Notes: generated from the sequence alone by a model not told the origin. A stretch of DNA of 64,000 bases from RYN-230 sp963717125 (GCA_963717125.1 CAVQVG010000016.1:29533-93532), one strand, 5' to 3'; shown: positions 42,266 to 52,212, counted from the stretch's first letter. Numbers and translations are program-made.

Positions 42266-42878
42266 CCAGGCCGGGCCCGACGGAGACGTAGCGGGCGCGC
42301 GGGCGCCGGCGCCCGCCCGGCGGGCGGCCCGGCGCGGCCGGGTCCTGGCCGAGGGGGCCATCGCCCTGGTCGTAGCCGTGCTGCTGGCCCTGGGCGTCCG
42401 GACGTTCGGGATCCAGACGTTCTGGATCCCCAGCACGTCCATGGTGCCGACCCTGCAGAAGGGTGACCGGATCCTGGTGCTGAAGGCGTTCTTCAACTGG
42501 CATGACCTGCACGAGGGCGACATCGTGGTGTTCTCCCAGCCGCCGCGCGACCGCTGCGGTCCGGACGGCGACCTGGTCAAGCGGATCATCGCGCTGCCGG
42601 GACAGACCATCTACTCGGCCGGCAACACGCTGTACGTGAACGGACGGCGGCTGGCCGAGCCCTACCTGCCCCGGATCGACCCGCTCGGCCCGCCGATACC
42701 GGACGCCACCCGGCAGCACCCGTTTCACGTCCCAGCCGGGGAGTTTTACATGATGGGTGACAACCGGCAGATCTCCTGTGACAGCCGCTACTGGGGGCCG
42801 ATCAAGGGCAGCAGCATCGTCGGCCGGGTGGTGCTGCTCTGGTGGCGCGATGGCCACCCTGACCTGCACGGTTTCTGA
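42249..42878 (+). CDS. lepB: signal peptidase I
   Basis: A 209-residue type I signal peptidase. A basic N-terminus and one membrane helix (about 33-54) are followed by the nucleophile Ser64 in PSTSMVPTL, the general base Lys111 in LVKRIIALPG and the conserved MMGDNRQISCDSRYWG. It cleaves signal peptides at the outer face of the membrane. Streptomycetes and relatives carry several copies; whether this copy is dedicated is unknown. It is convergent with a rhodanese gene whose stop directly abuts its own. Confidence 0.93.
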   Translation: MASTADQAGPDGDVAGARAPAPARRAARRGRVLAEGAIALVVAVLLALGVRTFGIQTFWIPSTSMVPTLQKGDRILVLKAFFNWHDLHEGDIVVFSQPPRDRCGPDGDLVKRIIALPGQTIYSAGNTLYVNGRRLAEPYLPRIDPLGPPIPDATRQHPFHVPAGEFYMMGDNRQISCDSRYWGPIKGSSIVGRVVLLWWRDGHPDLHGF

Positions 42879-43232
42879 TCAGGCCACGTACGGCGGGATC
42901 CCGGAGTCGTTGGTCATCGGGCGGCCGGCCGCCGCCCAGCCCTGCATGCCGTCGCTGACGTTCTGCGCGTCCCAGCCCGCACCGGCCAGCGCGTGTGCGG
43001 CCTGGTTGGACCGGCCGCCGCTGCGGCAGATCAGGTAGACGGGGCCGTCCTGCGGAATCTCCGTGTACCGGGCGCCGAGCTCGCCCAGCGGGATGTGGGC
43101 CGCCCCCGGCGCGTGCCCGGCGGCCCACTCCTCAGGTTCGCGGACATCGACCAGCCGCGCGTCCGCCGGCACCTGCGCCGCGGGCACCTGGCCCGGCGCC
43201 CTCCGGTCCGCCGCGCCTGGGTCCGCGGTCAT
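42879..43232 (-). CDS. rhodanese-domain protein
   Basis: A 117-residue single rhodanese domain. LVDVREPEEWAAGHAPGAAHIPLGEL and the active-site loop ICRSGGRS with Cys69 are intact, so sulfur transfer from thiosulfate or a persulfide is expected. ATG 43232 follows GGAG. It stands alone. Confidence 0.92.
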   Translation of the reverse strand: MTADPGAADRRAPGQVPAAQVPADARLVDVREPEEWAAGHAPGAAHIPLGELGARYTEIPQDGPVYLICRSGGRSNQAAHALAGAGWDAQNVSDGMQGWAAAGRPMTNDSGIPPYVA

Positions 43233-43337
43233 GCTGTGCTCCGGTTCATGGCTGGCACCCTCCCCGCTCTTCTGCTGCCAATCAATTCATTGTCGCGTGC
43301 CGGACACGGTTATGTGCGTTAATCCTGCCCCATCTGC

Positions 43338-44258
43338 TCATTCCGGCCCCTGCGCAGCTAGACCCTGCTCGTCCAGGCCCAGGGGCGCGTCCTGGCCGGC
43401 CAGCCGCTGATAGGCCGGGCCGAGCAGGGCGGCCAGGCTGCTGCCGCGGATCTGCACGTCCGGTGGCTCGGCCGAGCGCAGCAGCAGATCGGGCGGTACC
43501 GGCGGGGTGGCCTGGGCCGCGCGCAGCCGGGCCCGGCTCACCCCCGGCGACCAGAACCGGTCCAGGCACTGCGCCAGCGGCGCGGCCGCCGGAGCCTCGT
43601 GCGCAGCCGCACCGGGGCCGGGCCGCGGCGTCGTTCCGCCGGTCCCGGCCCGGCCCGCGGCCGGGCCGCGCAGCGCGGCCAGCAGGTCGGCCCGGTCCCG
43701 GCCCCGCCAGGCCAGCATGCCGAACGGGTCGTCGTCGAACCGCTCGGCCAGCACGTAGCAGACCGCGGCCAGGTGCTTGCACGGCACGCCCCAGTCCGGG
43801 CACGAGCAGAACAGGTCGAGGTCGCGGGCCGACCGGGGGAACAGCGGGGTGCCGCAGTCCGCGAACACCTGCTCGATCTCGTGCGGCATCTCCCCGGCCA
43901 GCAGCTTGGCCCGGAACAGCGCCTGACCGCGCAGCGCCTCGATGACCCGCCGCCACTGCGCGCTGGTCAGCGGCAGCACCCCGATCCGCACCTGATAGGG
44001 CACCGGCCGGGAGCCCTGCACCCGGGCGCGCACCACGCCCTGCCCCAACTCGAACTCCAGCACCTGGCCGCGCCGGGCGTAGTGCCGGCCGCGGGCCAGC
44101 CGGCCGCTCATCCCGAACGACTCCAGCACCTCGACGAACCGCCGCGACCACCACTGCTCGCCGATGGCGCCCCGCTTGCTGCGTGCCTTGATGCCGCCCT
44201 CGACCTGGATCGGCGGCCCCGCCTCGTCCCACCAGGATGTGCCGTCCCGTTCACTCAC
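43338..44258 (-). CDS. SWIM zinc-finger protein
   Basis: A 306-residue protein. The SWIM motif CxCxnCxH is CSCPDWGVPCKH (Cys151, Cys153, Cys160, His162). The N-terminal region (WWSRRFVEVLESFGMSGRLARGRHYARRGQVLEFEL) is typical of actinobacterial SWIM proteins encoded next to SNF2 helicases. GTG 44258 overlaps the helicase stop as GTGA. The pair probably works on DNA together; the pathway is uncharacterised. Confidence 0.9.
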   Translation of the reverse strand: MSERDGTSWWDEAGPPIQVEGGIKARSKRGAIGEQWWSRRFVEVLESFGMSGRLARGRHYARRGQVLEFELGQGVVRARVQGSRPVPYQVRIGVLPLTSAQWRRVIEALRGQALFRAKLLAGEMPHEIEQVFADCGTPLFPRSARDLDLFCSCPDWGVPCKHLAAVCYVLAERFDDDPFGMLAWRGRDRADLLAALRGPAAGRAGTGGTTPRPGPGAAAHEAPAAAPLAQCLDRFWSPGVSRARLRAAQATPPVPPDLLLRSAEPPDVQIRGSSLAALLGPAYQRLAGQDAPLGLDEQGLAAQGPE

Positions 44259-45904
44259 TCGGACACCGCCTCGGGTGACAGGGCCAGCACGTCGCGCAGG
44301 TCGGCCGTGGACAGCTCGGTCAGCCAGCTTTCGCCGGTGCCGATGATCCGCTCGGCGAGCGCCTTCTTCTCCTCGATCATCGAGTCGATGCGCTCCTCCA
44401 GGGTGCCGACGCAGACAAACTTTCGCACCTGGACATCCTTCCGTTGCCCGATGCGGAACGCCCGGTCCGTGGCCTGGTCTTCGACCGCCGGATTCCACCA
44501 CCGGTCGAAGTGGATCACGTGATTCGCCCCGGTCAGATTCAGCCCGGTGCCGCCGGCCTTGAGTGAGAGCAGGAACACCGCAGGCTCGGTCAGCGACTGG
44601 AAGCTGGCCACCATGGCGTCGCGGGCCTTCTTGGCCGTGCCGCCGTGCAGATACAGCACCGGGCAGCCGAGCCGGGCCGTCAGGTACGGCTGCAGCACCC
44701 GGCCGAACTCGGCGTACTGGGTGAAGCAGAGCGCCTTGTCCCCGGCCGCGACGATCTCATCGCAGATTTCCTCCAGCCGGGCCAGCTTGCCGGACCGGCC
44801 GGGCAGCCGCGACCCGTCGCCGAGCAGGTGCGCCGGATGGTTGCACACCTGCTTGAGCTTGGCCATGGTGGCCAGGACCAGGCCGCGGCGCTCGATGTCC
44901 TGCTCGGCCGACTCGATCCGGGCCAGCATGTCGGCCACGGTGGCCTGGTACAGCGACGCCTGCTCGGGGGTGAGGTTGCACCACACCTTCATCTCGACCT
45001 TGTCCGGCAGGTCGGAGATGATCGACCGGTCGGTCTTCACCCGGCGCAGGATGAACGGGCCGGTCAGCCGCTTCAGCCGGTCCGCCGCGTCCTCGTCGCC
45101 GTGCCGCTCCACCGGGACCGCGAAGCCGGTGCGGAACTTCTCCGCCGGGCCGAGCAGCCCGGGGCTGGTGAACTCCATGATCGACCACAGCTCGCCGAGC
45201 CGGTTCTCCACCGGAGTGCCGGTCAGCGCGACCCGGGTCGCGGCCGGCAGGCTGCGCACCGCACGCGCCTGCCGGGTGCCCGCGTTCTTGATGTTCTGCG
45301 CCTCGTCGCAGACCACCCGCTGCCAGCCCACCGCGGCCAGTTCGTCACGGTCCCGGGCCGCGATGGCGTACGTGGTGAGGACCAGGTCAGCCGCGCTCAG
45401 CGCCGCCCGCAACTCCGCCCCGGACAGCCGGTCCGACCCATGGTGCACATGCACCACCAGATCCGGCGTGAACCGCTCCGCCTCCCGCTGCCAATTCCCC
45501 ACCAGCGACATCGGGCACACCAGCAACGTCGGCCCGGTAGCCGCGCCGGATTCACGCTCATGGGAGAGCAAAGCGAGTAGCTGTACCGTCTTCCCGAGCC
45601 CCATCGAATCCGCCAGGACTCCACCGAGGCTGAGGCGGCTGAGAAACGACAGCCATGCCAGGCCACGTTCCTGGTATGGGCGCAATTCTCCGTGGAATGA
45701 CGGTGGGGGGGTTACCGGCGTCAGGCTTCGCTCAGTCTGGCCGGAGAGCAGGTCGCCGAGCCAGCCGTCGGCGTCGACCGTGGTGACCGGCAGATCCTCG
45801 CCGGGGCCGCGCAGGCCGGCCAGCAGAACGTCGCCAGCGGGCATCTCACCGGAGCGGTCGCTCTCCAGGAACTTCAGGGCTGCCTTGAGGTTGCGTTCGT
45901 CCAA
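44255..45904 (-). CDS. SNF2-family helicase, ATPase core
   Basis: A 549-residue segment with the full SNF2 engine: Walker A MGLGKT (101-106), motif II DEAQ, PVENRLGELWSIMEF, and in the second lobe TGLNLTGANHVIHFDRWWNPAVEDQATDRAFRIGQ. It is ATP-dependent and translocates on DNA. The start at 45904 is not natural: the preceding frame ends its conserved part RGQWVEL, and this one continues DERNLKAALKFLE after one extra base in AA 45903-45904. It is the 3' part of a gene of about 1,155 codons starting at 47725. Confidence 0.88.
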   Translation of the reverse strand: MDERNLKAALKFLESDRSGEMPAGDVLLAGLRGPGEDLPVTTVDADGWLGDLLSGQTERSLTPVTPPPSFHGELRPYQERGLAWLSFLSRLSLGGVLADSMGLGKTVQLLALLSHERESGAATGPTLLVCPMSLVGNWQREAERFTPDLVVHVHHGSDRLSGAELRAALSAADLVLTTYAIAARDRDELAAVGWQRVVCDEAQNIKNAGTRQARAVRSLPAATRVALTGTPVENRLGELWSIMEFTSPGLLGPAEKFRTGFAVPVERHGDEDAADRLKRLTGPFILRRVKTDRSIISDLPDKVEMKVWCNLTPEQASLYQATVADMLARIESAEQDIERRGLVLATMAKLKQVCNHPAHLLGDGSRLPGRSGKLARLEEICDEIVAAGDKALCFTQYAEFGRVLQPYLTARLGCPVLYLHGGTAKKARDAMVASFQSLTEPAVFLLSLKAGGTGLNLTGANHVIHFDRWWNPAVEDQATDRAFRIGQRKDVQVRKFVCVGTLEERIDSMIEEKKALAERIIGTGESWLTELSTADLRDVLALSPEAVSE

Positions 45905-47725
45905 GTTCCACCCACTGGCCGCGGATCCGGACCAGCGGGATCTTCAGCCGGGCCAGCTCGGCCAGCTCACCGGGGTCCAGCGTGGCGTCGCCGACGGCCA
46001 GGTCGTAGCGGAACTGGACCAGGTCGTGCAGGCCGAACCCGGACCCGCTGGCCGCGCTGCCGTCCGCTCCGGTGCTGGCGGTGCTCCGGGTGCGGGAGGT
46101 GAGCTTCAGGCCGAGCCGCGCCTTGCGGGCCCAGTCCGGCAGCAGCACGCCGAAGCCCGCCCCGGCCAGCATCGGCCCGGTCTCGGTCAGGAAGCGGAAC
46201 GCCCCGGCGGTGTCCAGCTCGACGTCGGCCGGTGCGGGCGCGCGCAGCGCGGTGTCCAGCTCGCCGAACAGCCGCGCGGCCCCGCCCAGCCCGGCCAGCA
46301 GTTCCTCGTCGGGGTGCGTGATGCCGCCCGGCGACCAGCCGCCGGTGCCCGCCCAGACGTCATCGGCCGGCAGCATCAGGCTGGGGTCCTCGGTGGACTG
46401 CAACGCGAACTCGACCCGCCACGGCGAGACCGCCGAGTCCTGAGCGTCCGCCCCGTCGGCTGCCCCGTCGGCCGCCGCAGCGGGCTCGGCCGGCGGCTCG
46501 ACCAGGCGGAAGCAGGTGCGTACCGGGCAGGCCGGCGCCTGGGCCGCGGCCCGCCAGTCATCGAGGGCGGCGGCCAGCGCGGCCGCCGTCTCGTCCTCCG
46601 CGGCGTCCACCAGCACGTGCGGGTCCGGGCTGGTCAGCGCCGTGACCCAGCGCTCGGCCACCGGGACGTGCGCCGGCCGGCGGCCGCGGCGCGGCGGCAG
46701 CAGCGCCCAGCCGGGCGGCCCGTCCGCCAGCCGGGCCCGGGCCGCCGCGTCGGCCAGCGCGGCCAGCGCCGCGGCCAGGATCGGGCCGGGTGGCTCACCG
46801 CCCGGTTCGGCGGCCCGGCACAGCGGCGGCATCGCGTCGGCGAACTCCGCCGCCCGCCGCGCGTCGTGCCCGGTCAGCACCGGCTGCCAGCCGGCCACCC
46901 AAGCGCGGCCCAGCGCACCGTCCGGCCCGGCCGCGCCCGCCGGACTAGACGTCGCCGCTCCAGCCATCGCCGCTCCAGCCATCGCCGCTCCGGCTGAGCC
47001 AGCGGCGGTGCCGTCAGCGGGCGGGACCAGGGCGGGCAGCACCCGGCCCCGGGCGGCCAGGTCGTCCGCGAACCAGGCCACCGCGGCCCAGTAGGCCACC
47101 GATCCCCCGGCCGCCAGCTCACCAGCGGCGGCCAGCTCACCACGGCGGCCAGCTCACCACCGGCGGCCAGCTCACCACCGGCCAGCTCACCACCGGCGGC
47201 CAGCTCACCAGCGCCCAGCTCACCGGCGGCCAGCTCACCGGCGGCGTCGAGCGTTTCCGCGGCCGCCGCCAGCGGTGCGCCCGGCGCGGCCAGCCGGTCC
47301 AGTGCGGCCAGCACACCGAGCGCGGCCGACGGCTCGACGGCCAGCGCGGGCACCCGCCAGCAGCCGAGAGCCGGCCAGCGCGCCCGGCTGTCGCCGCCGA
47401 CCTCGGCGGCAGGCCTGATCAGTTCGGGCGCGGCCTGCGGGCCATCGGGGGCGGACGGCAGCCACACGGTCAGTTCGTCGGCGGCCGCCTGCCGGGCCGC
47501 CTCGCCCGCGACCGCACCCGCCGCCCCGCCCAGGCTGGCCAGCGCCCCGGCGATGATCTCCGGGTCGGCGGCGAACGGATGCGGCCGGGGCGCCCGGGAT
47601 GGACGGCTGGACCGCCGCCCGGCCGACACCCCATCCAGCGACTCGGGCGTACGCGCGGGCAGCCGCGCGTCCTCCGCCCACAGGCAGAGCGCCCCGCGCG
47701 CCCATATCCCGTGGATGACCAGCAT
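45897..47725 (-). pseudogene. N-terminal part of the SNF2 helicase gene, two frameshifts
   Basis: From ATG 47725 (MLVIHGIWARGALCLWAEDA, the usual beginning of this helicase group) the frame runs to a repeat array around 47112-47240. There the coding sense moves to the frame that reads ...AYWAAVAWFADDLAARGRVLPALVPPADG down to RGQWVEL at about 45905, and then to the ATPase-core frame. In the array, one unit reads CACGGCGGCC where others read CACCGGCGGCC, which explains the first shift at about 47142. The segment is Ala-rich and carries the SNF2-associated region. If these are sequence errors the gene is intact. Confidence 0.75.
47112..47240. repeat. array with eight copies of CCAGCTCACC inside the helicase gene
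   Basis: Eight copies of CCAGCTCACC are separated by 3-8 bases, mostly variants of ACCGGCGG. On the coding strand they give GEL-A-A repeats. Unit length varies between 12 and 18 bases and is not always a multiple of three, so unit gain or loss changes the reading frame. Confidence 0.75.
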
Positions 47726-47898
47726 GTGCAGCGCTCCTCGCGGCCTTGGCGGCCAGGCGCCGGGCCGCCTGCCCCGTCCCGGTCAACCTAGCAACCACCC
47801 GCGACAGTTCCGGCCACAACGCCGCCCGCCGTCACCTCCCTCGTTACCGCGCCACCCTCAGCCACCCGCGCCGCCACCCTCAGGGCACCAAATGCGTT

Positions 47899-47944
47899 AG
47901 CGCGGTGCGTTATGCCCCGCCCGTGAGGCATAACGCACCGCGCT
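47899..47944. terminator. 18-bp perfect hairpin after the phosphoesterase gene
   Basis: AGCGCGGTGCGTTATGCC (47899-47916) and its exact complement (47927-47944) surround a 10-base loop, 16 bases after the phosphoesterase stop on the minus strand and upstream of the helicase gene. This is the strongest hairpin in the window; no T run follows. Its core GCGCGGTGCG recurs in the hairpin after greA. Confidence 0.85.
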
Positions 47945-47959
47945 GATGGAAAAGCGGGG

Positions 47960-50161
47960 TCAGGCGGCCAGGTGGGCCGCCTGGGCGAGTACCTGCTCGC
48001 CCTGCTGGATGAGCGCCTGGGCCTGCGGGCCCTGCACCGGCTGGCCGCCGAAGGCGGCGCCGTCGAGCATGGCCCGGATCTGCCCGGCCACGCCGTCCCG
48101 CGCCGCGCCCAGCTGCTGGAGCCGGTTCTCGATGGCGGTATACCTCCCGTCGCCCGGTGAGCTACTGGCCAGGGCCCGGGTGGAGGCGCGCAGCGTGTCC
48201 AGCCCGAAGCTGCCGACCGCCGCTTCGAGCTGGGTGTAGACCTGCCCGAGCCGGAGCAGCGCGGCGCGGTGCACCCGCAGCGCCGGCGGCAGGTCGGCCG
48301 GGTTGAGCAGCTCGGCCAGCACCCGGCCGTCCGGCACGTAGTCGTCGTGCAGGCCGAGCAGCTCCATCATGGTGGGCTGGATGTTGGTGTGGTCCGACCA
48401 GGTCGAGTTGTCCACGCCCAGGTGCGCCACGCCGGGCCCGGCCAGGCCCAGCCAGGTCGTGTTGATCTGCGACGCGACGTCGCCGTGGTTCCACGCGTCG
48501 GTGCCGGCCGGCTCGCTGACGCAGGACTTGCCGCAACTGGCCGGGCCGCTGCTGAGCCAGAAGTTGTCGTTACCGAACAGCACCAGCGACGGCGTCCGTT
48601 TCGGGTCCGCGGTCACCATGTGCAGCAGCTTCAGCTCGACGGGATCGGCCAGGTAGTTGGTCAGCCTGACCTTCTTCCCACTGACCAGGTCCAGCTCCTT
48701 GAGCCGGGCCAGGGTCCGCGCCAGGGCACGGACCGATGCGGCGCTGCGGGCCGGCTGCCCGTGCACGTACAGCGCGGGCGCGGAGTCCGCCTCGACGTCG
48801 AACGGGGTGTGCACGCCGGCCGCGCCGAGCATGCCGGTCAGGTTCCCGTTGACCTCGCCAATCTTGCTGTAGTGGCAGGTCACGGTGACCCCGTTGCACC
48901 CGGCGGGCGTCGGGACGCTGCCCACGAAGTGGTCGCCCTCGTCGGCGGTGACCACGAACAGCGAGTTGGCTTTGGTGATGCCGTGCGCGGCCAGCCGGCG
49001 GAAGAACGTGCCGAACGCCGCGTTCTCCTCGCGGAGCTGCTTCTCGTAACCGGCCTGCCCGGGACCGAACGGGCTGCCGGTGGTCCACGAGTCGTGCAGG
49101 TCACTCAGGTAGGTGTCGGTCACCGGGACGCCATGCAGCTGCATGTCGAGCGTGTACGCGAGTGCGTTCGGACCGGTCATCCCGTCGTAGCCGGGGAAGC
49201 CGACGTCGCCGCTGGAGTCCTTGATGACCACGCCGTTCAGGTTGCGCACCGGGCTGGCCGGGCTGATCACCGGCTGGATGAACTTGCTGCCGTACAGCGC
49301 CTGGTAGCCGGTGTAGCCGCCCGGCTCGTCGGGCAGCAGATCCGGGCGGCTGCCGTGCGCGCACACCGCCGAAGCCTGGGCGCAGTGCACGGCCAGGCCC
49401 ATGAAGTCGGCCGCCGCCTTGTTCTGCAGCTTGGGGTTCTCCGCTTCCCTGGCCTCCGGCGAGTTCGCGCCGAACGCGTGCGGCACGTCGGGCAGGGTGT
49501 TCTCCAGCTCGGTGTCCGCCCCCGCCACGGTGCCGAAGTCGCAGCCGGCCCGGGTGTACGGGACCCAGGGCGCCGGCGTGTTCTTCCCGCTCGCGTCGAT
49601 CAGCGTCGGGCTGGAGTCACCGACCGGCGTGCTGGCCAGCCCGGTGTTGTAGTCCACGATCGGATCGGTCCAGTAGGCGAACGACCCGGCCGTGTGCGTG
49701 GCCCCGCCGGGAACGTAGTAGTTGTACTCGTTCGCGATCGGCATGCCCTGGTCGCTGCCGTACAGGCCGCTCTCCGAGGTGACGATGTCATTGGCGGTGT
49801 GCGCGATCAGCGGGGTGTGCTCGTGGCTGATCAGCGTCCCGTTCCCGGTGAGGAAGTGCAGCAGGTTGGGCAGCTGCTCCAGGTCGCTGGGCACGTTGGG
49901 GTCATCCCGCAGGTAGTGCACGTTGTCGAACTGGATGTAGATGACGTGCTTGATGGTGTCGCCCGGGGCGCCCGGATGGCCGAGCACGCAGCCCGGGCCA
50001 TGCCCGCCCGACGTCGCCGCCACCGTGGCCGGGGCGGCCGCCCAGGCCGCGGCCGCCGGACCCAGTGGCGTCGCGGCGAGGGACACCGCTGTGAGGCCAG
50101 CCAGCAGGGCGGGCCGCGCTTTCCTGGCCGTACGGAACGGCCGTGTGCTTCTCCCAGTCAT
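47960..50161 (-). CDS. secreted phosphoesterase/alkaline-phosphatase-superfamily protein
   Basis: A 733-residue protein from ATG 50161 with a signal peptide (basic start, then ALLAGLTAVSLAATPLGPAAAAWAAAP). The mature part begins HVIYIQFDNVHYLRDDPN and has TANDIVTSESGLYGSDQG, the late metal site FVVTADEGDHFVG and WSDHTNIQPTMMELLG. These fit the metal-binding order of the alkaline phosphatase superfamily (phosphodiesterase/sulfatase-like). It probably acts on extracellular phosphate esters; the substrate is unknown. It is followed by an 18-bp hairpin. Confidence 0.82.
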   Translation of the reverse strand: MTGRSTRPFRTARKARPALLAGLTAVSLAATPLGPAAAAWAAAPATVAATSGGHGPGCVLGHPGAPGDTIKHVIYIQFDNVHYLRDDPNVPSDLEQLPNLLHFLTGNGTLISHEHTPLIAHTANDIVTSESGLYGSDQGMPIANEYNYYVPGGATHTAGSFAYWTDPIVDYNTGLASTPVGDSSPTLIDASGKNTPAPWVPYTRAGCDFGTVAGADTELENTLPDVPHAFGANSPEAREAENPKLQNKAAADFMGLAVHCAQASAVCAHGSRPDLLPDEPGGYTGYQALYGSKFIQPVISPASPVRNLNGVVIKDSSGDVGFPGYDGMTGPNALAYTLDMQLHGVPVTDTYLSDLHDSWTTGSPFGPGQAGYEKQLREENAAFGTFFRRLAAHGITKANSLFVVTADEGDHFVGSVPTPAGCNGVTVTCHYSKIGEVNGNLTGMLGAAGVHTPFDVEADSAPALYVHGQPARSAASVRALARTLARLKELDLVSGKKVRLTNYLADPVELKLLHMVTADPKRTPSLVLFGNDNFWLSSGPASCGKSCVSEPAGTDAWNHGDVASQINTTWLGLAGPGVAHLGVDNSTWSDHTNIQPTMMELLGLHDDYVPDGRVLAELLNPADLPPALRVHRAALLRLGQVYTQLEAAVGSFGLDTLRASTRALASSSPGDGRYTAIENRLQQLGAARDGVAGQIRAMLDGAAFGGQPVQGPQAQALIQQGEQVLAQAAHLAA

Positions 50162-50299
50162 GCAGCGAAGCCAATCCGTGCCGGTTGACGGGCGGATGAA
50201 CGCCGCCCCGCAGGCGGGTAAAACGTGGCCGGGGCGGCTGCGAGAATGCCGGTCGGGGCGGATCGCGGCGCCCGGACGGCGCCGGAAGGAAGGAGCGGC

Positions 50300-50815
50300 A
50301 TGGCGGAACCGGTGATCGTGCGGGACGCCGAGCCTGCCGAGTTCGCCGCCATCGGCGACCTGCGGGTCGCCGCCTACCAGGCGGACGGTTTCCTCTCCGA
50401 CGCCTCCAACTACGGCGCGACGCTGCGCACCCTGGGCACCGACGGGACCGGGCAGATCCTCACCGCGGTGGCCGATGGCCGGCTGCTCGGCACGGTCATG
50501 CTGCAACTGCCGCCGCACGCCGGGCAGGTGGTCCGCGGCCCGGACGAGGCTGAGGTCAGGGCGCTCGCGGTGGCGCCGGAAGCGCAGGGCCGCAGGGTGG
50601 GCCGGGCGTTGCTGCGCGCAGTCACCGAGCGCGCCGCGCGCAGCGGGGTACGGCATCTCGTGCTGAGCACGCAGTCCGGCATGGATGCCGCGCGGCACCT
50701 GTACGCCGCGGCGGGATTCGGCCGGCTGCCGGACCGGGACTGGTCTCCGGCGCCGGGCTTCACCCTGCTGGCCTACGGCTTGCGGCTGCCGCCCGGGGGC
50801 GGGGAAGCGGGCTGA
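50300..50815 (+). CDS. GNAT-family N-acetyltransferase
   Basis: A 171-residue GNAT protein. The acetyl-CoA loop is VRALAVAPEAQGRRVGRALLRAVTERA, followed by LVLSTQSGMDAARHLYAAAGFGRLPDRDW, typical of the family. ATG 50300 is preceded by AAGGAAGGAG. It is divergent from the phosphoesterase gene and convergent with a small membrane protein gene. The substrate is unknown. Confidence 0.92.
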   Translation: MAEPVIVRDAEPAEFAAIGDLRVAAYQADGFLSDASNYGATLRTLGTDGTGQILTAVADGRLLGTVMLQLPPHAGQVVRGPDEAEVRALAVAPEAQGRRVGRALLRAVTERAARSGVRHLVLSTQSGMDAARHLYAAAGFGRLPDRDWSPAPGFTLLAYGLRLPPGGGEAG

Positions 50816-50818
50816 GCG

Positions 50819-51043
50819 TTACGGCTTGCTGCTGCCGTCCGGGGAGGAAGACGACTGAGCGGCCCGCCGCGGCTTGGCCGCGGCGGCCCGGACCCGCGGG
50901 TCAGGCGAGATCTTCCGCAGGTGCCTGTTCATGGAGCGGAACAGGAAGTACATGGCCACGCCCATACCCGCGACGACCAGGAACCCGAGCAGGCCCGGGG
51001 TGACCTGGCTGGCCACGCTCGACGACGCCGCCAGCAGCGTCAC
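50819..51043 (-). CDS. small membrane protein co-transcribed with mca
   Basis: A 74-residue protein with one strong helix (TPGLLGFLVVAGMGVAMYFLF) followed by a basic, Ser-rich tail, probably cytoplasmic. GTG 51043 overlaps the mca stop as GTGA; the in-frame GTG 51049 is also possible. Small proteins of this kind commonly follow mca in actinobacteria; function unknown. Confidence 0.75.
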   Translation of the reverse strand: MTLLAASSSVASQVTPGLLGFLVVAGMGVAMYFLFRSMNRHLRKISPDPRVRAAAAKPRRAAQSSSSPDGSSKP

Positions 51044-51963
51044 AAGCACACCCTCTCCCGCACCCCGGCGAACAGGTCGTCCTCGGGGAGCTCCGCGTCA
51101 ACCACCGATCTGGCTAGATGGTAGTCCTCGGTCGGCCAGGCCGCACGCTGCACCTCCACCGGGCAGGCGAACCACGAACCATGCGGGTCGATCTGGGTGG
51201 CGTGCGCCAGCAGCGCCTGATCCCGGACCGGGAAGTAGTCGCCACACGGCACCCGGGTGGTGATCTCGTACTCGCGGTGGTCCGCGGCGCGCTCGTCCCA
51301 GCGCTGGAACCAGTCGGCGTACGGGGACTCCAGGCCGCGCCGCAGCATCTCCTCGTGCAGCGCGGTGAACCGGTCCTTGTGGAAGGTGGCGAAGTAGTAC
51401 AGCTTGAGCGGCTGCCAGGGGTCGCCGGCGCCCGGGTAGCGGTCCGGGTCGGCCGCGGCCTCGAACGCCGCCACGGCCACCTCGTGGGTCTTGATGTGGT
51501 CCGGGTGCGGGTAGCCGCCCTGCTCGTCGTAGGTCAGGATGACGTGTGGCCGGAACTCGCGGACCGCGCGCACCAGCGGCTCCGCGGCCACCGCGAGCGG
51601 CTGCACCGCGAAGCAGCCCTCCGGCAGCGGGGGCAGCGGGTCACCCTCGGGCAGGCCGGAGTCGGTGAAACCGAGGAACTGCTGGCGGACGCCGAGGATC
51701 TCGCGCGCCCGGGCCATCTCCTCGCGCCGGATCTGGGGCAGGCTGGCCCGGACCTCGGGCCGGTCCATGGCCTGGTTGAGAATGTCCCCGCGCTCGCCGC
51801 CGGTCAGCGTGGCCACCAGGACGTCCACGCCTTCCCGCGCATAGCGGGCCATGGTGGCGGCGCCCTTGCTGGACTCGTCGTCCGGGTGCGCGTGCACGGC
51901 CATCAGCCGCAACGGCGCGGGTTCGCCCGGACTGGGGGCGGGATCATTCAGGACGGCAGGCAC
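51040..51963 (-). CDS. mca: mycothiol S-conjugate amidase
   Basis: A 307-residue LmbE/PIG-L-family zinc amidase. AVHAHPDDES (zinc ligands His, Asp), YDEQGGYPHPDHIKTHEV (the third ligand His region) and TLTGGERGDILN are those of Mca. It cleaves mycothiol conjugates in detoxification and marks the genome as a mycothiol-making actinobacterium. GTG 51963 follows AAGGGAA. MshB, the close paralogue, differs in length and in the C-terminal half. Confidence 0.92.
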   Translation of the reverse strand: MPAVLNDPAPSPGEPAPLRLMAVHAHPDDESSKGAATMARYAREGVDVLVATLTGGERGDILNQAMDRPEVRASLPQIRREEMARAREILGVRQQFLGFTDSGLPEGDPLPPLPEGCFAVQPLAVAAEPLVRAVREFRPHVILTYDEQGGYPHPDHIKTHEVAVAAFEAAADPDRYPGAGDPWQPLKLYYFATFHKDRFTALHEEMLRRGLESPYADWFQRWDERAADHREYEITTRVPCGDYFPVRDQALLAHATQIDPHGSWFACPVEVQRAAWPTEDYHLARSVVDAELPEDDLFAGVRERVCL

Positions 51964-52212
51964 GCGAAATTCCCTTCGGCACCATCAGGAAGCAGTGAAC
52001 TTACGCCGGCGGGCCGCTGGAGTGCCTCGCCGACAGAACATTGTGCAGGACAACACGCTGGCAGCGGGTTGACATTCCCGTATCCTGGCCGACTTGAGGC
52101 TCATCTGGGGCGACGTACTTGTCAGGCCTTGTTAGCTTAGAAGGATTACCCCCGAGGAGCCGCGGATGGTTCAGGCGGATCCACGTATCCGCACCGCAGG
52201 CAAGGAGTACCG

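Noticed and set aside
48269..50188. 639-codon plus-strand frame opposite the phosphoesterase gene
   Set aside because: Antisense shadow with repetitive Arg/Val/Gly composition. The minus strand has a signal peptide and metal-site motifs.
52069..52097. TTGACA upstream of greA as a full promoter
   Set aside because: The -35 is good but no acceptable -10 lies 16-18 bases downstream, so it is only mentioned under greA.
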